64,000 bases of DNA from Anaspis maculata (lineage: Eukaryota > Arthropoda > Insecta > Coleoptera > Scraptiidae): assembly GCA_949128115.1 (NCBI GenBank), contig OX421964.1:47346601-47410600 (forward strand). Direction: 5' to 3'. The translations under genes and the position numbers were made by a program. Below are positions 26,201 to 38,200 of this stretch, in pieces. Every line of letters begins with the position of its first letter. Position 1 is the stretch's first letter. The notes below the pieces were generated by a model. The model was not told where the DNA came from and made no database searches. It was given only the letters and a program-made list of their open reading frames with translations.

Positions 26201-29200
26201 GCTTTGAATTCTTTGCCAGAAAGTAACAGTTCCGGAAAACCAAAGATTGTTGTTTCGTTAACAACACATCGGATGGATGCTTTGACTCCATCTTTGTTGA
26301 TGAAATCGTCGCGATCATTGAAGAATGATTCATCTAGTTCACTCGCATAGTCATACATCAAGCTGTAGGGTTTGTCTTTCGATAGCCTTTCTTCGTACAC
26401 CAGAGAACTTGCATGTAATTTGGCTAAAAATTGAAGAATCACAAGAACACTGTCGTAATCTAAAGTGTCGTGCTTGTCGACGGTTCTATAACCCGACGAT
26501 ATCAGATCGTCTAGTATCAAAAATTTGTTCTCTTTAGTGTGGTAGCATCTGGGCACGCAAGCATCCAGAAGACAATTTTCGTTTCGGAACTTGTCGAAAA
26601 GGTGGTAGATGAAGATTTCTTTCTTGAAAGCTCCTATGGCTTCTGCGAATTCGGCGGAAGGTTTGAAGCTCGGGATGAACTTAACGAAAAACGTCATGTC
26701 CTCAGATTTGGTCGGTTCCACGTTCACGGTCACTTGTAATACGGCGTGATCGCCAAGAAGTCCGTTCTTTTCGTCGATTCGCTTCAGCTTGTAACTGACG
26801 ATTTGGAATTTTCTGTCTCCAAATTTATTTTCGAGCACGCTGAGCACGTCCTCGGCGGATAGACACAATTCTGTTGATTCTTCCATGGCGGATCGGTTAT
26901 CTGAAATTGATGATAAATCAGCTCGTTCATGTGGATTGAACAGTGGTGATCTGCATAACAAAGCAATCGGTCCAATATTTGCATTTGACGAAAATTAGGC
27001 TTTGATTGGCGCGTGCTGATAAATTGTGCTTATTGATTGCCAATAGGTACAAACTACCTGTATTGTAGTCGTAATGAATTTGAGATTCTAAATAGAAGTA
27101 TCACTCACCAATTTTCCCGGAGACACTATAACAATAGATTCGTTGGTAGGTTCCTATACTTTATCACGATTCACGAGGCACAAACTGTGGCGTACCGTAC
27201 CTACCTACATAAATAAATATTTTCCCACATTATGGTTACGATGGTTTATGGGTTTATATTTAGATAAGTCGCTTTTAGTTATCTGATTTCAGACAAATCA
27301 ATTAGATAAAGAGCTCCGCACATCACGTTTGACGAGTTTTGATTGAAAGGCATTTTATTGGATGATTGCAGAAAGAATGACACAGAATTACTAAGTACGG
27401 TACAAGAACTTGTAATCATGTAGGCTGTGATAGTGGAAGGTCAAAGTTCGTTAATATTATTTTATTCAAAAACAGCCATATGCAACCAAACATTATCGCC
27501 TGTTGGGTGTAAGTCCGAAGCAGATATGTGTAAAAATTTTCATCTGCACAAAAATGTGAGGAGCCTGTATTCTTTTACCAAGGCACTATTGGCCATTGAG
27601 ACAAATAAACTGCTCAACAATGAAAGTGTTACAAAGCAAAAATTCACCCAATATTGAACCGCTGTAACTTTTGATTGGCACAAACGATTCTGATTCTGTT
27701 TCAAGTTCTGAATTGCCCAATATTTTGGCCATCTTTCTTGTCAATATGAAATCCATAGAGCCCCTCATGAAATTTCTACAGGGTGATGAACAGAGCAGTG
27801 CAAAATTGATGAAAATTCAACATATGGCCGTTTTCGCTAAACATTTTTTCGGGAGTATCAACATTAAATTTATGAAGAATGATTGATCCCTCGAAACGGT
27901 TTTCGAATTTTGGGGATTCCAGTCAAAACAGCCAAAATGTGATGTTTTATTGTGAATACTGTATGTTATTCCTATAGCAACGCCAAAACATTAGAACTTT
28001 TCATATCAAGTTGACGCCACTTGGTCTAGTGTAGGAGGTGAGGAAAAGCCCAATTGGCAGCGTACTTTTAGGTACTATTCCTAAAACTCGGGTTTTTAGC
28101 ATTGAAAAAGGTTATGTTTTACTCTCTTCAGTCAATGGGACTACGTCATAAGAATTGGATTGACCACATCTCCGCCCTTTTGGAATTTTTTGCCTTGACC
28201 TTAAATTTCAAAACATAGGCATGTTTGATGGTATCATTTCTTGAAATGTTGGTCTTCTAAATGGGATTCTGTCAATAAGATCTGTCTATCTGTTTGTCTA
28301 TCTGTCTCTCTCTTTCCCCTTCTTCCTGAAATTCTCTCGAGTGTCCAATTTAATATTCTTGTCCTCTCAATTCTCTTCAATGCAGTCAACGTCATCCTGC
28401 ATAGCATCGGAATAGATATTTATTTATTTACAAAACCTACTTAGGCCCAGGGCTATTATAGTGCAATATAATATTTACATTGTAAATGAGGAATGATTAA
28501 ATATACATACATACTTTGTGATACATCAAATTGGAAGAAATTGACTTCCTTCCATGAAAAAAATTTCTGCAACATTTTTAAAACCCCCCATTTTTCTCAC
28601 AAAATTCTCCAAATGTCTAATTTATTTGGAGAAGGGTTGAAAATGTCAGAAAAATTGTTTTCGGGAAGAGAACTCAATTCCCTTTAATCCACTTTTCCCA
28701 TGATGGAAATCACTTGCGCGCATACCTGTGAGCGCATACTCCCGCTAGTACGGTTGCGGCCAAAATAAAGTGGACGACAATGTCAACGAGTTGGCTTGCT
28801 GTCATGCGACGTTCAGGCCAGAATCCTGAAAAATCTGTCAACTGTCGTCCACTTTAAAAAGGCCGCAACGGTACAAACGGCTACTACAGACCTCTAGTTC
28901 TGGGTTCACAGGTATGCGCGAAACTCCCGTGGGAAAGGTTGATTTGATGTATGTATCACAAAGTAGGTGGTGTTTTGTTCAGTTTTGAAGTTAAGGTGGG
29001 GAAGAGCAAAGGGGTCCATTTGGGTAGCACTTTTCCCACCAAAAATTATTTTCTTCGATGTTCTCTATGATGATACTGACTGAATTTAAAAAAATTGAGG
29101 GGTCTAGAATTAAAAATAGGACAATCAGAGAATTTTTAGGAAGAAAGAAGGTGGGGTTAAAAATTTTGCAAATATTTTCTTCAGAAAGAAAATTTAATTC

Positions 29201-32200
29201 TCTTCAATTTGATGTATCGCAAGGTAGGTGGTGTCATTTGAAATTTCAAAGTTGGGGTGAGTGGGGGCGAGGGGGCTTACGATATAAATTCTCCAATGTA
29301 TGTTTTAGATGTCCCCTTTGATATAAAAATCTACCTGTTTTTGCTCGAAGAAATACTCACTAAGAATCGGGAGTTATTGCAGGTGGATAGTTTTCAAATG
29401 ATCACCCGGTACAGTATTCACAATAAAAAATCACATTTTGGCTGTTTCGATTGGAAGCCCGAAAATTACGAAACCGTTCCGAGGGAAGACATCATTCTTC
29501 ATAAATTTGGTGTTGATAAAAAAATTTAACGAAAACGGGGGTGATATTCTGTGACGGGGGTATGTTGAACTTCCATCAATTTTGCACTGTTTTGTTCATC
29601 ACCCTGTAGAATTTTTATGAGGGGCTCTATGAATTTCATATTGACAAGAAAGATGGCCAAAAAATTGTGCTATTCAGTATTTGAAACAGGATCAGAATCG
29701 TTTGTGCCTATCAAAAGTTACAGCGGTTCAAAATCTGGTGAATTTTTGCTTTGTAACACTTTCATTGTTGTGCAGTTTATATCAAAATTGGTCCTCGGTG
29801 CCACCACAGAGTGAGAGTGCCACACTCCGTATGGGTCCTTATATACTTTCTGCCTGAAAGATAGATTGTACTTTTAGAGAGCGATCACGGCACTGAAATG
29901 GCATACTCCATCAGGGTTGGCCGAATTTTGCCCAGCCCATTAAAACCCACTGGATTTTTTAAAACAAACCCACCTCAAAAAACCCACCTTTGAAACCCAT
30001 AAAGTGGGTTTTATTGGGTTTTTAAAAAATTTATGTGAAGCAATCACATCACAATCACAAAATGTGACTTTTTTTTGCGAAATTATTAGTTTTTTTTCAG
30101 GAACTGAGATTGATGTATGGTTTAGTTATTGAGATAGATTACTACTTAGTAAGATAGTAAGTTACCCGTGAAAAAGTGTCAATATGAGTTCAAAAGGAAG
30201 GAGAGAAGCTGCTGAGTGGAACGAGGTATGCAAAGAGTACGAAGAGAACGAAGATGGAACAATCATTCAAGACTCAATTATTAAAGAAACAATTGAACCC
30301 ATTAAAACCCATTAAAGCCCATTAAAACCCACTGTTTTCATTAAAACCCAGTGGGTTTTGGGTTTTTTCTCAAAACCCTGGGTTTTGGCCAACCCTGTAC
30401 TCCATAGTACATATATTTTGATTCTGATTCTTGTCCATTTGGATTTAGTAATGAAGGATTTTCTCTTGGGGTAGATTTTTTGACACAAATAAGTAAAAAC
30501 TCTAGGTATTTGTCGACGTTTCGATTTAATTAAAATCTTTTTCAAGGCTCATGACCTATTTACTTTAAATAATTATTGAATGAATTATAACTGACATTTT
30601 TGTGCAGTAAACTGCTTAACAAGTCAGGCAGGAATGAGCCATGAAAAAGATTTTAATTAAATCGAAACGTCAGCAAATACCTAGAGTTTTTACTTATTTG
30701 TGTCCAAAAATCTACCCCAAGAGAAAATCCTTCATTAGTAGTACATATATTTATTTTTATATAAGGAGTTTAATAAGACGTAATTATGAAATTATGGTTG
30801 GTATCTCTGGTTAAATCGGAAGAGCGAAAAAGTATTGTTTGCCATTAACATGAAGTACCGTTGATATAAAATATATTCTATAGAAAAGAATCACGAAAAA
30901 TCTGATACGTTCGCTGTAAAAGGCCGTTTCAAACTTTCAAATTTAAATGAACACTCTGTATATATAGTCTCACTTTGGTATCGCTCTGTTTGTTGACTTC
31001 GCCGTTCGCACTATTGCTCTTTATTCAAATCCACCTCCTCCAGTTTCAAGCCGCTCCTCACATGTATTGCAGCTTCTGCATTCCAGAATTCTTCCGAAAA
31101 TGCCCCGAAGGTTTTCGTCGCTTCCATTATTATTCCGGCTAATTCCAGCTACGGTTGTTGACTTTTTGTTGTTAGTCTGTTTGCGCCTCGCGAGAGCTCG
31201 AGAAAAATCTAATGGCATCGCGAATATTCCTGCAAGCTCTCAATGCACGACGCAGTGGCGTAACTTCAAAATTGCCCCCCTCCCCCCCAGCCCGCGCAAG
31301 AACGGACAGGGGCCCTTGCGTTGGCGAAAAGGTATATCCACGCGGCCCGCCTGGTGAAGCGCCGCAGGCATTTTTTTTTGGGGGGGGGGGGGCTCACCCA
31401 AAGAAGGAAAATTTTCAGAAACAAAAGAGCTCTCATTTCAGATTCACTCGCATTTAGCATTCCATTTCCACTGAATCGGCAAAGTTCAATAAACTTAACA
31501 CTTCCAAAAAAGAATAAGTAGAAGTAGTGCAGAGTTTTTGGAGGCTATGTTAAGCAAGGTGGGTTTATTTAGGACGTTTGAGGGAACAAAAAAATCTTAA
31601 CAAGGTTCTACTCATATAAAAATAGGAATTACAAAACATAAGAATGTTACAAAACTGCAGCTCTTGGGACCGAGTTTGGGACCTCCAAAATTATTTGTAT
31701 GCACATCCCTTTCCGACTAGATTTTTTTTTAAACACAGACTGATTGGAGCCCTATAAAATCTCAAAAAGTTTGGGGCCTCCCCGCAATCACGGGGGCTGC
31801 GGGTACCTAGTTACGCCCCTAGCACAACGGCTCCTTCGCCAGTTGTGTGGATGTGTGTCTTATTCGCGCATCGTGGTCTCCAGCGAGATTCCTAACAGTC
31901 TAAGTACCACTTCTCGACCTCAAACTAATGTTTCATGCAGACGAGCTCTGATCTTTCCTCTGTTTAGGAAAGAGAAGCAGAAATTCCTTTCTAAGTCACA
32001 TCTGTCTTTGGTCACCTCTGACTAAGTACCTTGCATAACATGTAACAGATACAACGCTGGGAATACGGGAATACGTCAAACTTTTAATGGTCGGATATTT
32101 TCACGTTTTATAGTCTAGTATCTTGAATAATGTCATTTGGAAATAAGTGATGCCTCGCGTACCTATACTTACCTACCTTTCCAGTATTCTAGTCCTGGTT

Positions 32201-35200
32201 CCTTCCACTTTGATAGCCCATTTCTTCGAACAACAAATTGAAACTATGATCGTCCATTTTAGGTGGACCTCAACATGCGCATCGGCATCCATTCCGGTTC
32301 AGTCCTTTGCGGAGTTCTAGGTCTACGCAAGTGGCAGTTCGACATTTGGTCGTATGACGTGCGATTAGCCAACCACATGGAATCTGGCGGCATCCCTGGC
32401 CGCGTGCACATATCAGAGCCCACGTTCCAGTGCTTGAATGGTGCTTACGAGGTAGAGCCCGGAAACGGCCAAGAACGCGATTCATATCTGCGCGAACACG
32501 ACGTCGCCACGTACTTGATCAAGCAAATCGAACCGATGCGAACCAGAAGAAGGCTGGCCTCCAGACCGAGCATATTTTCCAACAAGCTGTGGCCATCCGA
32601 AGAGGAGCACGTGGCGAGCGGCATGAGTTCACCGAAAACGCCGTCTACGCCACAGTCGCCACCCCTGCCTCCTTCCAGAGAAAGAAGCGACAGCGGCATC
32701 CAGCAGAGCACGGTCGACGAAGAAAACACCACGGACTGGACTCCAGAGATTCCGTTTGAAAATGTAAGTTTTCTTATAGTTTCGTTGTTCGTCAGGTGAT
32801 CGTAGGGTTTTCCAGCTGCATCATGCGTTGTCCGGTGATTTGGATGACGACATCGATTCAGTCAATTTCAACTATAACAAGCAGAAGTACGACGTATCTG
32901 AATCGAGGATGAAAAAACGCGGGTCGACGTTTCACGCGACTGTTGAACAGGTCGACGATATCATTGATCACAGTATAGAAATCGAAAGCAACAAGAGGAT
33001 GCGAAATGCTAATGTCAATACGTGGACGTTGCGGTTCATTGACAAAGACATGGAACATCAAGTATGTATTTGATTAGTAGGTACCTAGCATTTTTAAATA
33101 ACTAGCACTTATTTTACAGTTTAGTCAACTACGGGAAGACATGTTCAAATCGAACATGCTATGCTGCTTTATCATTTGGCTCTTCATTGTGGTGTGCCAA
33201 GTCACGATAGCACCTCTAGGTGTGGTCGTAATCACATTCCTCACAATCACTACCATCTTGCTAACATCAACCTCGATCCTAGTCATGGCCGAAGAATTCG
33301 AACAATTGCCGAAATCTCTCAAGAAGATTTCCTTCACTTTGGTCCACAACAGACGCAGCAGGACTGCCTTCATCTGTGGAGTCATCATCATTATGGCACT
33401 GACTAGTTCCGCTAGTCTCATTCTAAATCCTATCGATTGCAATGATAGTATTAATCCACTGACCAAAGCGACTTCCGACACCCTGCTGAAAAGAGTAGAG
33501 AGCCAGTTTGGTTCTGGAACCATCAACGTCATCGACAGTGCGAGCTTGATTCGGCCACCAGAACATGACTCCTTCTGGGACATTTTGTTTCCCACAACTA
33601 TTCCTAACAACACAAAATCCAACTGTTCAGAAACGTGCATGAGGAACTTACTAAAAGCAGTAGATATCAATCAGTTGATGAAGGAAGCTGAAAATATGAC
33701 TCTGCTTAACAACGAAACGACTATTGTCATTAACAGCATAAATAAAAAGTTGCAAGTTTTGAATCAGACCATGTCTCTGATTAGAAGTTCTGAAGTGGAA
33801 CATAACGAGTCTCATTCAAGAAAGAAACGGTCTTCTAACATGTCGGAAATAGTGTTGGTTCCGGTTTTGCTTCCCGGTGATTTTACGTTGCGTAGATCGG
33901 CCAGTGCTGATCAGTACTATGACTGGTCTGACTGTCCACATCCAGAATATATAGTCTTCACTTGGATCCTCTGTTTGATATCGTTAGCTACGGCTTTGAA
34001 GCTCTACTACTTGATTAAGCTGTTTTTGGCTATCGTAATGCTGGCCGTGTACACTGTTTTGATCCTGGTTCCTTACAATGATATCTTCGAAGGGAATGAA
34101 AAGGATGAGAAGTCCATTCGTGTCAATGAGTAAGAACCCTTCACATAACGTGATCAAAGAAAAACTTAGTTGACGTACCCACTGAGAGCCTGTATGCAAA
34201 CTTATTACTGCATATTCTGAACGATGTTCAGCGTGCTTCAACAAGTTTCTTTTTGATCATGCTGTTTTCAGTCTCACGCAACTTGTTTCAACGTCACTTC
34301 TTTTAGCCAACTAATCCAGCTGTCCGCGCAAATGTTGATTTTGTTGTGCGTCTTCTTTTTGATGGTGGCTTACCATGCCCGATTGGTGGAAGTAACTTCG
34401 CGTTTGGATTTTCTGTGGAAACAGCAAGCCGAGAGGGAACTAAACGACATGCAGGAAACGCGACATACCAATACGCAATTATTGAAAAATATTCTGCCGG
34501 ATCATGTGGCCAAACATTTCTTGAGCAATGATCGCAACAGTGAGGCAAGATATTCGACAGTTTTTTCTCCAAGGGCATTCAGTTACAGCTTGTCTTTTTT
34601 TAGGAGCTGTATTCTCAGTCGCGGGAGGAGGTCGGAGTTTTGTTTGCGAGCATTCCAAATTTCACTGAATTCTATTCGGAAGACATCAACAAAGGCCTGG
34701 AATGCATCAGGCTTTTGAACGAAATCATTGGTAAGCTGAGAATATACACTTGGGCTTGAGCATTGTCAAATAGTGTGTGACTTTGTGTTATATTCATATC
34801 TAATTTTCAGCTGATTTCGATGAGCTTCTCGATGAAGAAAGATTCAGTACAATAGAGAAGATTAAGACTGTGAGTGCAACTGCAACGTATATGGCGGCAT
34901 CCGGGCTGAATCCAACGCATAAGGTGAGTCAGACCGATTCAGTAGTATTCATTAAAAGTTCCATTCCCCACCATTCGGCCGTTAGTCCGTTCAGTTCTCA
35001 ACTGAAATTGTTGGAATTACTGAACTGGATTAGCGGAATAATGAGTTGACTTTCGGTCACAATTGAGAAACTTGGATTCTTATATATTACGAAATGTTCA
35101 GGATTGCATCAACACTGAGAGCCCGGAACATCTCTGCGCCCTGATTGATTTTGCGATAGCCATGCGTCAAAAGCTGGACGAAATCAACAAGGATTCGTTC

Positions 35201-38200
35201 AACAACTTCGGCTTGAGAGTTGGTGTTTCCTGCGGCCATTTAGTTTGCGGGGTCATAGGAGCCAGAAAGCCAGTGTTTGATATTTGGGGCAACACCGTTA
35301 ACGAGGCCTCTCGCATGGACTCAACTGGAGTCATTGGACACATTCAAGTGCCAAAATACACAGCTCAAGTATGTTTTCACCTCTCAGGTATCCCTTTACC
35401 CATACATAACATACCTCTACTTACTTTATTTCTTCTAAGTGATTAATTCAAACTTGATAGCTTTTGGGCGTACGTGGTTATGAAGTGAAGAAACGGGGGT
35501 TGATCGACGTGAAAGGTAAAGGCCAAATGGAGACGTACTTCGTGATTGGGAGACAGCTGGGACGACCACCCAGTTTCCAACGTCAGCCCAGTCATTACAG
35601 CACCTTAGCAGCCGTCGTGTACGCCATGGCTCAGACCAGAAGGAAACATACTGGAAATACGCGTAAGTTTTGTTTGCACAATAAATAGTTGCCTCATACA
35701 GAGTGTCCCACGAAACAACAGACATAGCTTGGAGTAAACAGAGTTTGCGAGTGCACAACCTGCACTCGAAATGCCCCTAAGGTCCTACGTTTTCAAAGAA
35801 AAACTGCAGGACTGTACCTACTCAAAACTTAGTTCCTGTATCCACTTTCTTCAAAATCTCATATCATATTCGAAAACTACATGCAAAATGCTTGATAATT
35901 TGATCGGGTGTTCGCCATTCTAAGAAAAAATTGCTAAGCGGGATATTTCAAGCACATTTTCAAGAATTTCAATTCGAATCATTCAGACGCTAATCTAGAT
36001 GATCGATACAAAACAAAGTTACCATTTCAGTTCTGATGCTCTATTGAATCGAGATTAATATTACGAGTTGCGAGGCACTTGACCGATTCCAGTTTCCAGT
36101 ATACTTGAGGGCAAACGCGGGGGTATACTGGTATATACGAGGTGGTGGTTCTGGAATGTTCGAGGAATCTGGAGAGCCCGACGCGCGCATAAAACACACA
36201 TGCACAATTGGCGGAGGTGCCGTTCTTTATGAGTGCGAAGCGCCAGAACATACGCGAACCCGATAAACACATGAGAACATAATATCTGATTCTATTATTT
36301 AAAAACTAGCTGTATTCTATTGAACGCGAATGGACCTAGGAGGCTTTTCCATCTAAAGCAAATAATGTTGTCGTGCAAGAACACAGATCTTTTCCGACCA
36401 CACGACGTCCGTGATTGTTTAAAAAAGTTGATGCTTAGCATCGTTCATGCTTACACTACAGATACACATACCTTCCCCTCCACACAACTCCTTGACCCGT
36501 CAAAAATACAGCCTTAGATAGTGCAAAGTGGGTGTTTAGGATGCATTTTCTCTTTCTTGGGCATCTCTGCACATGTGTTGCTCATTCACATGTGCAGGGC
36601 TGTTTCAATACCCACGCACCCCGACTTAAACACTCTCTCTCCTAACTCCGTACAAGAAACACACAAACCCCGCACTCTTGTTAAATTTGTTATTCAATAA
36701 AACCCGATAAAAACCCAGTGTCGCGTTTTAACCCTAATATCTTCACCTCTACCCGGAACACAAATCTTTCAGTGGGGCTAATTTTGAAACTGTATGGATG
36801 CACTGTACCTATGTCTGCAATATTTTGTATTATATTTTGCAGCTGGAAGTTCGGTCTTGGGTCGTGCCAAAACCCAACAGAAGATTGACGGAGGAAAGAA
36901 AATAATGAACTATAGCTCGATGAGAATAACCCACAGAACACCGGCGTATCCAGTGAGGAGAAACACTACAAGAGCTAGCCAACGTAACATGCATGCCAGG
37001 TGAGTCCAGTCGTGTTTCACTATTCATAAAGTAGGTATAGCATAGAGTAGGCACCTACTTATCTACCTACATAAGAATCATATAAGATAGATTAGTAGAG
37101 GCAGAGTGCTCATGCAGAAAGGGTCAAAAAGCGGTTTTTTGCCTGAATATATCTCTGTGACCGTTGAAGATGTTGATTTCATTTCTGAAGTAAAAGTTAG
37201 AACATCAGAAAAACTAACATTCTGGTGCGGTGAATCAAGTATTGCTCCAACAGTCCTTCAGATATTAGCGTTTGATTATTCACACTGAATATTAACTCAC
37301 TGCAAAAGTTTTAAGAGAACATCCTTAGAGCTGTGGTTGTTAAATAGTTTCCTCAAGTCACGTTTAGGACGTGTGCAATTTCAATTTGATAAATACCAGT
37401 TTTGAAGAGTGTTTTCAACTATATTAGCCCAGGCATTTTAGGTGAAATTTTGGTCAAACCCTGAAATAAATATTTCCTGAAATTTTGCACAAACGGCCTT
37501 TGACCAATGCTGAACAACATACTAGAAACTCCGGTCCAACAAGTGTGCGGAACATATTTTTTTGACAAGAAAGGAGTAAGTGCCGCCAAATCTCGTAGCG
37601 CCTGATTGAGAGATGATGGAGAACTCTAACTGCAGACTTAATTTTACTCTTTTATTCTGCTGGTGCTTGCCGAATTTGGTTCCAATCCATCAAATAGATT
37701 TCGGATAATTGAATGGCAAAGTTTTGAATTTCAACATTTTTTGATATTTGACATATGACAGATAGAGAAAACAACTGTTCTGAATCAGTTTTGCAAAAGC
37801 TCTCAAACGACATATTGCATGTCAAGTTCCGTGAGATATAGCTTCTGTCATTTTTTGATAGTGACTTTTTTGTTTGACAGATGACAGCCAAAAATTACTG
37901 GGCTCATTCGACAGCAAAACCATGTGTGCATACCAAATTTCAAGTCGATCAGATCAACCATTTGGTCGTCATCGTAAAATATAACTGACAGATACACGCA
38001 CACAGCCAGGCACAAACACAGTCAGACACAGAGACAGACAAACTTCCATCTGGAAATGGTCCCAATCGTCTCAGGGGGGCTCAAAATAGATATTTCCGTG
38101 TTCATCTCGAAAAATGTTTTTCAGCGCCTTCACAATACGTTCCGTCCTCTTTGGTTGGTGGGTCGGGAGGAGGGAAATCAAAGAATTCTGTTATAAAATG

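Larger units (their letters stand above)
27586..29810. repeat. 2.2-kb palindrome with internal CAGGGTGATGAAC motifs
   Basis: Outer arms pair from GGCACTATTGGCCATTG / near GGTCCTCGGTGCC inward through CTTTGTAACACTTTCATTG and AAAAGTTACAGCGGTTC. Then TACAGGGTGATGAACAG (27779) pairs with its complement at 29590-29607, and the arms continue inward past it. The centre holds the nested MITE pair at 28686-28944 and sequence related to 50926-51790. Confidence 0.75.
16492..32262. other. Ac78C: 15.8-kb intron 8 of the cyclase, hosting two antisense genes
   Basis: Separates the two halves of C1. Contains both EcKL genes on the - strand, several foldbacks, two hAT-type elements, two MITE families and an LTR relic, each listed separately. 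Stretches with nothing recognised: 18842-19549, 19672-20605, 22076-24889 (except a direct repeat), 26962-27585 and 31898-32262. Confidence 0.8.

Noticed and set aside
34876..34894. Internal splice donor GTGAGT in cyclase exon 14
   Set aside because: Using it would remove the TYMAASGL core and break the frame; kept only as a note on the 6-bp duplication.
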